Shown one piece after another: positions 34,037 to 45,674 of a DNA stretch of 64,000 bases. The stretch is from Macrothele yani (Eukaryota > Arthropoda > Arachnida > Araneae > Macrothelidae), in the NCBI GenBank assembly GCA_039090855.1, contig CM076991.1, positions 72,419,349 to 72,483,348 of the forward strand, read 5' to 3'. Within the stretch, counting starts at the first letter, position 1; every line of letters starts with the position of its first letter. The notes below the pieces were generated by a model. It made no database searches, was not told where the DNA came from, and was given only the letters and a program-made list of their open reading frames with translations. A program made the position numbers and the translations under genes.

Positions 34037-34240
34037 CGTCCGACATGCTGTTGTCCATGGCAGTTGGCCCTTGCAGTGATGGTTTTACCGGATTTGATGT
34101 ACTCACGGTGCACCCATGACACAGTGGCTTGTGAAAATCCCAGTGCCTGCACGACTTCCGAGATGGAGTTACCCATTCGTCGGGCCCCGACAATTTGCCC
34201 ACGATCAAATGCGCTTACATCCTTCATCTTACCACCCCCC
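34037..34240 (-). pseudogene. Tc1-like family B fragment (N-terminal part)
   Basis: Minus-strand frame 33898-34227 contains MKDVSAFDRGQIVGARRMGN and SISEVVQALGFSQATVSWVH, nearly identical to the N-terminus of the family B element at 36066-37280. It is joined directly to family A sequence, giving a chimaera. It ends in a C-rich run (34228-34243). Confidence 0.8.
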
Positions 34241-34503
34241 CCCCGCCAAAAAAATACTGTTGCTGAAAGATGGCCATAGTTCTGAAGTTAAGCCTAAACC
34301 AACATGATTTGTCAGTTGTGTCTGGTCTTAGAAAATCCTGAAAATCAATGCAGAATTGCAGATAGATGTGGCCAGCGATTGTGGCAATCCAAAGATAACA
34401 ATGCAGACTACATAATATTAGCCTACTGAAACCACAGCTTAGCTTAAGAGTGAAAATGACCAGATTTAGAGCAGGAAATACAACTGATTGTTTGCAGCTG
34501 AAT

Positions 34504-34620
34504 TTTTGAACCAGCAATGGCAGGTGAAAGCAAGTGTTTTTCTCATTATCTCAACCTATATTTTTTGAACCAGCAATAGCAGTTAAAATGCAAGTGTTTT
34601 TCTCATTATCTCAACACTAG
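34504..34620. repeat. Tandem duplication, about 58 bp x 2
   Basis: Two units beginning TTTTTGAACCAGCAAT and ending TTTCTCATTATCTCAAC, with a few differences. Confidence 0.85.
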
Positions 34621-35089
34621 AATTAGATAATCTACAGCTAAACTTTAAAAATTAAACATAGTATAGATGATTTCAGGAAGGCAGTGCCTGGCATCTTGCC
34701 TTAAACAGTCTTTAGGGATAGCAAACTAGAAGATTAGGGTAGGGAAAAGAAGACAGAACAATTCTGGAGACAGTGAAGTGCCCCATAGCAGAAAGTTCCT
34801 AGTCAGTCTGCAACAGATATCATTATGCCACAAAATAATCTGCAGGTGGTCACTGTGCAAGATAACTACTAAATGTGAAAAACAATAAAATTGAACAGAC
34901 ATATTTTTCTACCTAAAAAAAATGTCTAACAGCAATTGCAATGCTAATTAGGATTAAAAACATTCTGGTCCTCTGTATCTGGAATTTTGCCAATATTTTC
35001 AAGCTGAAACAATGATTTATGGAATAAAATTATATTTAACAATAAAGCGCAGAGGCATCACTAGAAAAAAAATTGTCATAAGAGGAGAA
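34621..35089. other. No gene seen
   Basis: AT-rich intron sequence without recognised repeats or motifs. Confidence 0.4.
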
Positions 35090-36063
35090 ATCTTCGTTTC
35101 TTCCACTTTCGTTTTCGGAACATTTTCTCCATTTCCCATTTCAAGTGCAAACATTTATATGTAATTAAATGATGATTAAGCAATAATACAAAAGCACAGC
35201 AGCTGGTGGGTTATTAGAGGTACAAATTTTTGCTTCATACAACTTTGGTTTTCAGAAAATTTTTCTCCATTTTGAATCTTAAATACAAACATTTATCTAA
35301 TGAAATGATATTTAATGATCGTAGAGGGCTGAGGGAATATTGCAAGAAAAAGAATTGAAGATTACTGGGTTCCAGCAAACTTTCGTTTTCGGAAATTGTT
35401 GCCTCAATTTTGAAACCAAAACACAAATATTTATGCAATAAAATGATATTTAACAACAATATTAGATAATCCTCTTTTTGAGAATCAAGGGAACGTCGGA
35501 AGAAAAAACGATTACGATTACAGGAGAAATCCTGACTCCGTCTAACTTCCGTTTTCGGAAATTTTGAAAGGCCGAAAACTTGCATGTATGACAGGGAGTC
35601 TGCAAGATGGTTTAATAGGGTTCTGGGGATCTCGTTTCTGTCTGCAGGACCAAAATAAATCTGCGATGTACATTGGCCATCGCCGCGATTCTGCTATGAG
35701 GAAGAGTAGAAAATGAATCTGCGATGTAAGCTGCCCGTCGCCGCGATTCTTCTACGGAGAGGAGTACAAAATAAATCTGCGATGTTAGTCGGCCGTCGCC
35801 ACGATTTTGCTACGGGGATGAATACAAAATAAACCAGTAAATATCTTACTGGAAATCCCAAATTTTTTCTTTGATGGTGGAATGGTGATCTCAAGCATGC
35901 TGTGACTGTAAACATTTTATTGGATTTTAAAGGTGAAATATTTTTAAACTTCAAATTTAACTGCTAGTGCAACAAGTACAAGTGAACATCGACAGAATGG
36001 GATATTTTAACATGTATAAAGTGATTTTAACATTTAAGGTGTTGGAACCAAAGTGGAAAAATG
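35090..36063. repeat. Complex tandem repeats (about 140-bp and 58-bp units)
   Basis: Four monomers of about 140 bp share TTTCGTTTTCGGAAA-like cores at about 35110, 35250, 35381 and 35549. From 35652 to 35826 three 58-bp units follow, each with AAATCTGCGATGT, then CGCCGCGATTCTGCTAC. The block around 35505-35700 is repeated at 37628-37820. The remainder to 36063 is unique AT-rich sequence. Confidence 0.7.
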
Positions 36064-36065
36064 TA

Positions 36066-37280
36066 CATTGAAGAGCAATTGAATTAGAGATACCTGTCTA
36101 GTAACGTGTAGCACCAACTTTCGCCCTGATGATGGTGGCGATTCGTCTCGGCATGGACTCTACAAGACACCAGAAGCGTTGGGAAGCCATACGGACCCAC
36201 AACCCCTGAACAAGCTCCTACAGTTCATGAAGATTTGACGGAGGGGGGTCAGAGCCTTGAACATCTCTCAATGGCATCCCAGATGTGCTCCATGGGATTG
36301 AGGTCAGGTGACCTAGCTGGCCAAGGAAGCAAGGTCACGTCGGTGGAGTGTTTATCCAACCATTCGGAAACAATTCAGGAGCGATGGCACAGTGCATTGT
36401 CTTGTTGCAGGATGAGGTCCCCAGTGGGATGTTGAAGATGTACAAACAGGAGCAAATGGTCATCCAGGATATCCCAGTGACGTTGACCTGTGAGGGACGA
36501 TATCACACATACCAGGGGCCCCATTTCAGTCCACGTAAACAGTCCCCAGACTAGAATGCCACCCCACCAGCTTGAAGAGTACCCTGCTGGCAAGAAGGAT
36601 CTATCGCTTCATGTGGTTTGCACCGTACTCGTATCCTGCCATCCGCATGTACCAACGTGAATCTCGACTCATCAGTCCAGGCAACATTTTCCCACGTCTA
36701 GGGTCCAGTGGCGATGTTCTCGCGCCCATGCTAATCTTTGTACCCAGTGATGTGCGGTCAGCAGCGGTACCCTCGTGGGACGATGGCTTCTGTACCCCAT
36801 AGCGAGGAGATGGTTCTGGATGGTGTGGCTGCTTACACGTTTTTGTGCACCAGCATTAAATTGCCGAGTGATTTCTTGCACTGTGGCCTGTCTATCCGCT
36901 GTTACAATGTGAGCTAGCCGACGATGATCCCACTCATCCACATGCTGTTATCCACGGCAGTTGGCCCTTGCAGGGATGGTTTTACCGGATTCGATGTACA
37001 CACGGTGCACCCATGACACAGTGGCTCGTGAAAATCCCAGTGCCTGCACGACTTCCGAGATGGAGTTATCCATTCGTCGGGCCCTGACAATTTGCCCACG
37101 ATCAAATGCGCTTACATCCTTCGTCTTACCCATACTGCATCCGACTCTTACCGATTCCCGTCGCATCACTCCTTATATTGTCGGATCACTGCATACGTCA
37201 CGTCGTTTCCGTTTACAGGGCCGTCCACAGCGCCACATTAGCATAACGCCAGCGGTCTCTAATTCAATTGCTCTTCAGTG
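36066..37280 (-). mobile_element. Tc1-like element, family B, complete ends
   Basis: A 1,215-bp element flanked by TA (36064-36065 and 37281-37282), with inverted ends CATTGAAGAGCAATTGAATT and CACTGAAGAGCAATTGAATT (about 27 bp). The transposase reads on the minus strand from about 37133: MGKTKDVSAFDRGQIVRARR, a paired HTH, then VPLLTAHHWVQRLAWAREH. The first catalytic region near 36670 is broken by a stop. Then follow WWGGILVWGLFTWTEMGPLV, LILQQDNALCHRS with the second Asp, and SPDLNPMEHIWDAIE with the Glu. At least three stops or frameshifts make it inactive. It interrupts the satellite block 35090-37830. Confidence 0.8.
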
Positions 37281-37282
37281 TA

Positions 37283-37830
37283 TATGCAATAATGTACATG
37301 AAAGATTAAAAACCAGGTGTTTCATCTCCCAATGGAATTATAGTTGGAATAATCGTGACATGTGTTGAGAATCATCAATGAATCCACAAAGTGAATTGAC
37401 ACACCAATAATGTGCTTTGCATCGACTAAGGATTAAAAAGGTACGTAATAGTATTTAGATCCATTAGTGGATAATTTGTTACAAAATAAGCCTGCTATGT
37501 GAGTCGCCTGTCGCCACCATTCTTCTACGTACAAAATAAATATGCAGTGTGCGTCACGCGTCACTGCGATTCTGCTACGGAGACGAGTACAAAATAATTC
37601 TGTGACGTACGTCATCCTTCGCGAGAAAAAATTATGATTAAGGAAAAATCCTTACTACGCCTGACTTCCATTTTCGGTAATTTTGAAAGACTGAAAACTT
37701 GCATGTATGACATGGAGTCTGCAAGATGGTTTAATAGGGTTCTGGGGATATCGTTTTTGTCTGCAGGAATAAAAAAATCTGCTACGTACATCGCCCATCG
37801 CCGCGATTCTGCTACGGTAACTGCACAGTT
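37283..37830. repeat. Second block of the 58-bp and about 140-bp tandem repeats
   Basis: Units like those at 35652-35826 recur at 37480-37630 (TACAAAATAA...CTACG) and 37760-37820. Positions 37628-37820 repeat the arrangement of 35505-35700, including TCTGCAAGATGGTTTAATAG in both. Confidence 0.7.
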
Positions 37831-38475
37831 AGGTGGTCACACACAAAAGCAGGGACAGAACCCACAGAGACCAAACCAAGAGAGACTGCCACGAATGAGC
37901 AATATTTTAGCTAACAGCACCCACTCCTATTCTCGATGCCTCAGTTCCACACCGATGATATGCCGGTAATAACTTGATGGGAGCTCCAGCTTCCCTCAAG
38001 AAATTACTGTTACGTGTCAAACTAAATTTTAACTCCTTTATTTTCACTTAAGCACACCACTGTTCCCTTCGTGATGCACATCATCCTACCCATGGCACAG
38101 TTCCTTTTTTCCTTCCCCATCTTACTAACTCACTAAAGTACCAAAGCAGCTAAGTGAAATCCTAAGGGACAAGGTGTCTATTATATAGTTCTCCTTCCAG
38201 ACTAGCAGGGGTATCCATTGATTGCTAAGATGTTGTTTTTCGGATATTATCCCTAGTGTTAACCCTACTGCAGCTGTTCTGTAACAACCAAAACTTGTTG
38301 TTTGGAGGTGTCATTTAATGGAGGTTCCACTGTACGAAAGTGTATGCATTAACTTATTACATTAACATACGGAGTCAACCCTCGACGTACCACCATCCTC
38401 GTATGATGCGACTTCTTGAGTGAGAATAGACATGCTCTACATAAAATATCGCTTGATATATCACCTCATTTCTAG
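37831..38475. other. No gene seen; possible transposon end near 38270-38345
   Basis: Read on the minus strand, 38330-38270 gives ACAGTGGAACCTCCATTAAA, which resembles a Tigger-type terminal repeat, but no partner end or transposase was found nearby. Confidence 0.35.
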
Positions 38476-38843
38476 CAGGGTTGCCACTCATATTGGCTTT
38501 AAAAATGCCCTGAGTTTTCCAGAAGATAATTTTGCAGGGAATTTCAGGTAAAATTTACAGATTATGTATAACTCCATGATAATATACATACTAAATGCCA
38601 CATCTGTAATGCCCTATATTCAATGCAAGAAAAGCAAAAAAAAAAAAAAAAAAAAAAAGTGACACCAAATTTTTGAGTGTAATGAGCACGTTTTTTGAAT
38701 CTGTTCTGACGCAAATTAAATTTATCAAGGCTATTCAAAGCCAATGAAACCTGTATGGAAAACAATAGCATCTGACCGAAGAAAAGTTTTTCAATAGGGT
38801 TTTTAAATCCCGCAGATATTGCTGTAAACAGAATCCTGAACTT

Positions 38844-39083
38844 GTGTCCTCTGTATGTTTTTTTTTTAATTGGAGGTTTAACAACCACCATCAGCAACTC
38901 ATTGGGCTAAGGGCAGTCGCCCATCCCTAATTTAGGGTCACTGGTTCCAGGGAAGGGAGAGAGCCAGTCCCGTAAGACAAACACAACATCCATGCATCAC
39001 CGGGATTCGAACCTGGACCCATCTTGGACGAATGATCAGAAACTATTGCTTAGACCACTGCACCAATAGGGCGGTGTCCTCTG
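38844..39083 (-). mobile_element. tRNA-derived SINE, copy 2
   Basis: SINE body 38854-39073, flanked by GTGTCCTCTG at 38844-38853 and 39074-39083. The B-box GGTTCGAATCC is intact. It splits a satellite monomer. Confidence 0.9.
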
Positions 39084-39461
39084 GTTGCAGACTTGTGCAT
39101 TAAGAAAAATTTGAATTTATATGAGAAACATTTTGCAGCAGAAACGCTCTCCAACAAAGAAGGAACTTTTCAAATCAGACTCTTGGAAGCACAGATATGG
39201 ACAAATATAAGATATGCATCTATGTTCCCGGCGGGGAAAAACAAATTTTAGGAAGAAGGTATTCTCGAAAGGTTTTTCAATGCGAGTGGTATCGGTCCAA
39301 GAAAAAAAAAATTCACTCGAGTTTTCAGGAGCTCAGATTTTGCTGCAAATACATCAGAAACAGAAATTAAAACTTATGCCCCCTGGTGGCCAAACCATTC
39401 TTTACAAAATATTATAAATTTTATGAAAAAAAATCTTCCATCAGGAGCTATATGCGATATA

Positions 39462-41109
39462 CACTGGTGGAAAGTGAAAAAAGAACACCAAGGAGACGTC
39501 CGATACCAACGAAATTTATACAGCATAATAACGGAATGCAGAGGATAACGTGATCAAAGCATTATGGCAAAATACAGCTGTATTTGCTGGTAAACTGAAA
39601 AATAACATTTCCATGTAAACATGGTTAGTATGAGGTTGAACCGCCATGAACTGCGTCACACTGTGCAATTCTAGCATTGAGTCTGTCGTACAGGGTGTTT
39701 TTTTTTTTTATTGGAGGTTTAACGACCACCGTGAGCAACTCAATGGGCTATAAGCAGTTGCTCGTCCCTAATTTAGGGTCACTGGTTCCAGGGAAGGGAG
39801 AGAGCCAGTGCCGTAAGACAAACACAACATCCATGCCTCACCGGGATTCGAACCCGGACCCCTTTCGGACGAGTGATCAGAGGCCATCGCTTAGACCACT
39901 GTGTCACCGGGGCGGCCATACAGATGTTGGATGCAAGTTTGGGGCATTGAGTTCCAAGCATCCTCAACCTGGACACGTAAATCGGGGACGGTCGTGGCTG
40001 GCCGTGGAGACCGGATAAGTCGTTGTCCCATAAAATCCCACACATGCTCAATGGGGGACAAATCCGGAGAACGTGCTGGTCACGGAAGTTGTCTCACACC
40101 CTGAAGTGCATGTTGCGTTGCATGTGTCGTGTGTGGGCGTGCGTTATCTTGCTGGAAAATACCACGATGGACCGACCTTACAGATGGCACAACGGGCTGA
40201 ATGATGATGTAGGAGGTGCTGTTTAACGTACTCCGGTACAAACACTAGTTGTGTACGGGAGTGATAGCTGCTTGCTCCCCACACCAGGAGACCTGGTGTA
40301 GGCCCTGTGTGTCACTGGCAGATTCAAGAAGGGTGGAGACGCTCCCCTGTGTGTCTGCGAACACGCATACGGCCATCGGAGGCTCCCAAGCAGAATCTGC
40401 TTTCATTGCTGAACACGACAGATCGCCATTGCGTTCTCTAGTGCAGACGTTGGCGACACCACTGCAGCCGTTCCTGACGGTGAGCTGGAGTCTGAGGTAC
40501 ACATGCCAGAGGCACACGTGCACGTAGGCTTGCATCCAGTAGACGGTTGCAGATTGTTCGCACAGTCACCTCAGGTGCAACAGCAGCTCGGATTTGCGTA
40601 GCAGTGGATGTTCTGTTTGACAATGCCGCTCTTCTTATGAGTCGATCGATCCGCTCATTAGTCCATCTGTGACTCCCGGTTCCACGTCTTCTCATGTGGG
40701 AATGTTCCTCAGACCATCTACGCCACCATCGTACCACCACCGATACTTCCCGTCCAATTCGCTCTGCAATACCACGATACAACTACCCGGCCTCGCGGAG
40801 TATGACTAGACGACCTCGCTCAAAGTCCGATAACTGCTGAAATCGTACACTTCTTCCATGTCCAGGCATTGCAGCTTCTTCAGGATCTTCGCACGTGTCT
40901 GTACGCCGACGACTGATTACATTCACTTTGCCGTACTCCTTAAATACCACAGACGATAATTTGCATATTATGCCGTGCTGTGGCTCAAGCGCTCACCGGT
41001 TGGTCCCGAAATTAACATCACACCTACGTAAACTCAACCCCATTAACATTTGTAAATTTCATGATCGTATGCCCATTCCTTCTTGTTCTTTTTTCACTTT
41101 CCGGCAGTG
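39462..41109 (-). mobile_element. Tc1-like element, family C, with SINE inside
   Basis: Flanked by TA (39460-39461, 41110-41111), with inverted ends CACTGGTGGAAAGTGAAAAA and CACTGCCGGAAAGTGAAAAA. The transposase starts at ATG 40869 (MPGHGRSVRFQQLSDFERGR), meets a stop near 40790, and continues through LYRGIAERIGREVSVVVRWW, GTGSHRWTNERIDRLIRRAA and VRTICNRLLDASLRARVPL. A frameshift at about 40440 follows and the catalytic half is badly worn. The SINE at 39700-39917 lies in the region near the left end. A second copy of this family enters the window at 63696. Confidence 0.8.
39689..39929 (-). mobile_element. tRNA-derived SINE, copy 3
   Basis: SINE body 39700-39917. Flanks TACAGGGTGTT (39689-39699) and TACAGATGTTG (39919-39929) look like a slightly diverged target duplication. 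Third insertion level: SINE in Tc1-like element in satellite-bearing TIR element. Confidence 0.85.
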
Positions 41110-42021
41110 TAGGAAGAATTTTTCAAATTGAAGTTTTAGAAGCAGAAATATTGGGGAAAACGCAATTTACCTTTGCGCCCCTAGCGGAAAGTCTATGAAT
41201 TACTTGAAAATTTTGAAATTATTTAAAAAGCATGTCACACCAGAAACTATCCAAACGAAGAAAGAATTTCCTAAATTGGACCATTAAAAGCAGAGATATT
41301 GACAAAAATAAGATATACATCTACCACCCTAGCAGTGAAACCATGAAATATTTTTAAAAGAAAATATTCTGAAAAGGTTGATCGACTTGAGTGGCATCGG
41401 TCCACGAACAAATTTTTTCAATCAAGATTTTAGAAGCTCAGATTTTATGGCAAATACATCAGAAGCAAAAATTAACACTTATGTTCGCTGGTGGCCAAAG
41501 TATTCTTGACCAAAAGTTAAAAATTTTATGCTAAAGATTTTCCATCAGGAGCTGTATTCGCTGAAGAAAAGATTTTTCAAATTGGAGTTTCAGAAGAAGA
41601 GATATCGGGGAAAACGTAATTAACTTTTATGCTTCGTAGTGGAAAATCTATGCGTAACTTGAGAAAGTAACTACACCTAAAATACTTTTTGAAATAAATG
41701 GAATAGAAAGGTAAAATAATTTTTTAATTGGATGTTTAGAAGCAAATATATGGAATAAAATGTATTTTGAATTAGACATCTGCATTTACGCTCTGTGGCT
41801 GTGAAATTGGAAATCGTAAAAAAAGAAATGAAGGATCATCATTCGCATATTTCAAGTTTCCCAATGCAAAAAAGAATTTTTCAAATCAGACTAATAGTTG
41901 CAGAGATATGGTGTCTACAGACGGACGGACAAACCAATAACATACGCACGATCTTTTTTTCACAAAAGACGCGCTAAGAAAGCTATTGTACACTTGAATT
42001 ATTTGCGGGCTGAAATTTTCG

Positions 42022-42230
42022 GTTTCCATTGCATACTCGACGTTTTTCGTTGTCCGCAGCAGACCAACCATTTCCGTAGCATACTCTATATTTTCCGTCA
42101 TTCGTAGAGGACCGAAGAATTTCTACAGCATACTAGATATTTTCCGTGATCCGCAGCGGACTGACGAATTCCATAGCATACTCGATGTTTTCTGTCGTCC
42201 GTAGTGGACAGTCGATTTCCATAGTAACTA
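42022..42230. repeat. About 48-bp minisatellite, four units
   Basis: Four units with core TAGCATACTCGATATTTTCC, then GTCCGCAGCGGAC-like sequence, each 47-49 bp. Located near the right end of the 4.1-kb TIR element. Confidence 0.8.
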
Positions 42231-42604
42231 CATAAAACCCTTAGTACTTGGAATCACTGAATCTTTCTTCCCACCGCATGGTCTTATTCAGTATCAAGTG
42301 GAACTCTGTGCACACGGAGAATTTAGTGTGCCGAAGTACCGGCGATGACGACGGGGCACGGCGGTTCTGGCGCGCAATGGCATAAAATCTTCCTTTTATA
42401 GCAAGATGGAGCAAGATTTTTGTTTTGGCGCACTCTGCCACAGAATTTGCATCCCTGGTAACTGCATACGCATTATGGAAAAAATTATCAGTTCAATTTT
42501 CCCTAACTTTTAAACGTTTTTGTAGAAAAAAATTCTCCGAGTTTTCCCTGATTTTCAGCCTTATTTTCAAATTCCCTGATTTTTCCCGGTCGGCTGGCAA
42601 CCCT
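42231..42604. other. Right terminal region of the 4.1-kb element
   Basis: The stretch holds several AAAATTCCCTGATTTTTCC-like sub-terminal repeats leading to the TGGCAACCCTG end. No gene. Confidence 0.5.
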
Positions 42605-42610
42605 GTCTAG

Positions 42611-43165
42611 GCATCTGGCAACCACCAATGTATATTACTGCACCAACCTGCATTTCCCAACAAAATAACATATTTGATGTACTGTCACAATTTGCAAGCT
42701 GTGTGAGAATTCCCTTCCTTTTTTTTTTTTTTTTTTTTTTTGGACCGTGATTCAATTGTGGAATTAATGTTAGAGGCACACACTGATTCAATCAAACATG
42801 TGAATCAATGTCTTAACATTAATATTCTTTGAAGCAAACTTGCAGAATGGTGATATTTTCAAGCACACTTGTTAAATTCAATTGTGCTCTGAAAATAATT
42901 GAAGTTTAAATACACAAATAAAAATAATCAAGGTTTTTAAAGGAAACTAAGGTACACAAAACAATTTTGTGCAATGCTATTAATATTAATTAGATAAATT
43001 TTTAGTAACGTAACACGATATTTTATTCATTTCCTTATGATTAAAATGTTTTCCTACTATGCAAAGTAAATTTCCACATTTAATAAATACCAGAAGCTTT
43101 TGAGATGGCAACTGACACTTCCAATTACAATTCGCACTAAGTACACAATATACCAATAAGCCATT
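42611..43165. other. No gene seen; poly-T tract at 42719-42740
   Basis: Contains a 22-base T run, possibly an old retrotransposed tail, with no recognisable element attached. The rest is AT-rich. Confidence 0.4.
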
Positions 43166-43169
43166 CCAT

Positions 43170-44275
43170 TATGACCACCCCCCAGCCTTGAGAAATGAGC
43201 GCACGGTGGTGCAGGTGAAGTTCACAGAACAGTATATATACAACCCAAGGACTGGCTTTTGGTTAGTAGAGTGTTCAGAGTCAGAATGGGAAAAGCTGCC
43301 GATTTATCAGTTTGATAAAGGACAAATTGTGATGGCATGGCTTGCGAGTTGTTCAAATGCCACTGTAGTGAGTATGTATCAAAAGTGGTGCACAGATAGC
43401 CAAACAATGAGCTGTGGATGACACTCAGCTGGATGCTGAGTGCCAGAGGGTAGTGGAGACTAGCACATTGTTCAGAACGACTGCAGGGGCCACAGTGCAA
43501 GAAATTACCTGCAGCTACAACAGTGATCAGGGGAATGTGTCACAGCACACAGTTAATCAGTCTTCTGGGCATCAAGACCCAGCCTGGACCCCATGCTACT
43601 GCACATCGTAGCCAACAATGCATGAAATAAGTCCAAGATTGAGACTGGACTGTGGATGATTGGAAGAAAGTGGCCTGATCTGACAAATCAAGATTTCTGT
43701 TGTATCATGTAGATGGCCGAGCATGGATATGCCGATTACCAATGGTGGCTTACCTGGATGATGCACTGTTGGGCAGAAACAGGCCGGCGGCAGCAGCAGC
43801 AGCAGTGTTATGCTGTGGGCGATGTTTTCTTGGAACACTCTAGGCCCCATTATCCCAATAGCACAATCTCTGACGGCTGTCTGAACATCGTTGCGGACCA
43901 AGTTCGCCCATTCATTGCAACTGTGTTTCACTGCTGGCGATGGCCATTACCAACAGGATAATGCGCCATGCTGCACTGCTAGAATCGTGAAGGAATGGTT
44001 CAAGAAACATGCTGGTGACTTTCTGTTAATGCCATGGTTTCTAAATTCACCTGACATGAACCCAATCAAACATTTGCGGTTCGACTTGGAAAAGTGGGTT
44101 CGCGCTAAATCACCAACACCCCGAAATGTAAGAGAACTGGAGGACCTGCTGTTGACATTACAGTAGCAGATACCCCAGGATACATATTGCCCCTTCATTG
44201 AATTGATGCCTTGCCGAGTGACTGCTGTTTTGCAACCACTCGGTGGCCCTACAGCTTATTAGGTAGGTGGTCATT
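43170..44275 (+). mobile_element. Tc1-like element, family D, short TIRs
   Basis: The ends TGACCACC (left, after TA) and GGTGGTCA (right, near TA) are inverted. The transposase is broken: YQFDKGQIVMAWLASCSNAT (43303 on) with an internal deletion of the HTH; a stretch with (CAG)5 at 43791-43805; then DNAPCCTARIVKEWFKKHAG and SPDMNPIKHLRFDLEKWVRA at 43960-44100. The second Asp is present, but the third acidic residue is Lys, as in the family D copy at 6810-7830. Stops and frameshifts throughout. Confidence 0.75.
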
Positions 44276-44499
44276 AATTAGGGTAGTAATTTTTATTGCA
44301 AGGAAAAAAAAAAGGCAAAATTCATGGGGCGATCGTAGGATAAATCGTGAAAAGTTCGCAGCTTTTCGCAAAATTTCGGGGAAGTTCCGAATATTTTCTC
44401 AAATATTTGGTTTTCAGTTTTTCTTATATTTGGATATGTAAGATGCATTGACTGTCACAAAAGTGGTTATATTCGCAAAAGGTATTTCACACTTATTAG

Positions 44500-45145
44500 C
44501 ACAGTAAAGACTGCATAGCTGATTGCTTTAAAATTTATGGATTCTAAAGTGATGGACTCGAGGAAGATTGCATTCAAAGAGGTTTGAGCATTACAGCTTT
44601 TGTTTCAGCTAATGGAAGAATATTGAAAATGTGCCAATCTTCTGAATCAGTTACTTTGTCTGCTACGATGCTCACACCAGATACTGATTTAAAAAAATCT
44701 TTCACTTGTTGCTTGTGAATATCATATTTTTGGCAAATAATGTTTCCACATCCAATTTACATTTGAAATAACACCAATATCTTTCAATGAATTTTCCAAG
44801 TAATTTTTTAATGTAGGGTTATCTAGTTTGGAAAGTGGGATGTTAGCTGCACGAAAGGCACCAGTTAATTTCAAAAGTTCAGTTGAGCGATGCCACTCTT
44901 GTTTAGTTCTTTTCTTAATTCATCAACACATTTCAGCATTATTTTCGGTTGACTGTTCACTTTTTTTTTTTATGCAGCTTGCTTGCTAAATGCTTTTCAC
45001 AACTGTCCTTTCTTGAAGAATCCAATCGCATGCTGCAGCACAAACAGAATATATTTCTATTCACATGAAACATTTTCTTGCTGCACTGCTTGCATCTTTC
45101 AGACACACTCATTTTCCTCACGTGGCTCATTCTCGAAATTAACAA
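44500..45145 (-). pseudogene. CGGBP1-like / hAT-derived zinc-finger protein relic
   Basis: The minus-strand start (45145) reads HVRKMSVSERCKQCSKKMFH, then CLCCSMRLDSSRKDSCEKHL and KLHKKKK. This is a BED-type C2-H zinc finger as in CGGBP1-like proteins and hAT transposases. After a region with stops, DKVTDSEDWHIFNILPLAE near 44640 matches the VDETTDxxxxxVxNVL block that hAT proteins carry at the first catalytic Asp; here the Glu is lost. The rest is too worn to follow. The host element's ends were not identified. Confidence 0.55.
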
Positions 45146-45674
45146 ACAAGATCTAGAAATTTTATAAACTAAGTACTCTCAGGAAAGCACAAAAATTTTC
45201 TAAGCTAAGCATCTGCAAAACTCAAGCACTTTTCTGTGAGCTGCTTTTCCCAGTTAAAACTACTAATACAATTGATTACATCCGGTTTATCAGTGTGACA
45301 AGTCACCTTGGTCATTTAACAGTAGCAGGGGGTGGTAGAGTGCATGTGACCTGGAATTACCCAACAAGCTTGTTCAATAAGTCATTTTGTAACGAGCAAT
45401 CTAAAGAGGTAATCCAAGATGTAAAGTTCTAGTATGGAATTTGGAGTAGAATTACTTTGTGGTGTATTTTTCGGGTAGATTCTAATGAAGGCAGTATTAA
45501 AATTATTTAAATATGGAAAATAATCTAAACATAATAGAAATTAGGCAAAAATAGGGGGAATCTGAAATTCGCGGATGCATTCAATATTCGCAAAATTACA
45601 GAAACCTACCTAAAATTTGTGAAAAAAATCACTGAAATTCGCACCATGAAACAATTACTAGCCTTGTAATAATG
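45146..45674. other. No gene seen
   Basis: AT-rich sequence between the zinc-finger relic and the RTE insertion. It may include the 5' region of the hAT-derived relic. Confidence 0.4.

Larger units (their letters stand above)
38640..42000. repeat. About 150-bp satellite array, interrupted
   Basis: A core like TTTTTCAAATTGGA, then TTAGAAGCAGAGATAT, recurs at about 41113, 41267, 41416, 41568, 41719 and 41872 (spacing 149-154 bp). It also occurs at about 38786, 39165 and 39302 once the insertions are subtracted. Every third monomer is more alike (39125-39461 against 41245-41560, both with CATCAGAAGCAAAAATTAA-type sequence), suggesting a higher-order unit of about 450-470 bp. Confidence 0.7.
38471..42610. 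mobile_element. 4.1-kb TIR element carrying a satellite array
   Basis: Inverted ends CAGGGTTGCCA (38476-38486) and TGGCAACCCTG (42595-42605), flanked by TCTAG at 38471-38475 and 42606-42610. The ends look hAT-like, although hAT normally gives 8 bp. There is no transposase of its own. The body is a tandem array of about 150-bp monomers, later entered by a SINE (38854-39073) and a Tc1-like element (39462-41109) that itself holds a SINE. Confidence 0.6.

Noticed and set aside
37840..38110. LTR of a retrovirus-like element
   Set aside because: The sequence has no paired copy, no TG...CA ends with primer site and no gag/pol nearby.
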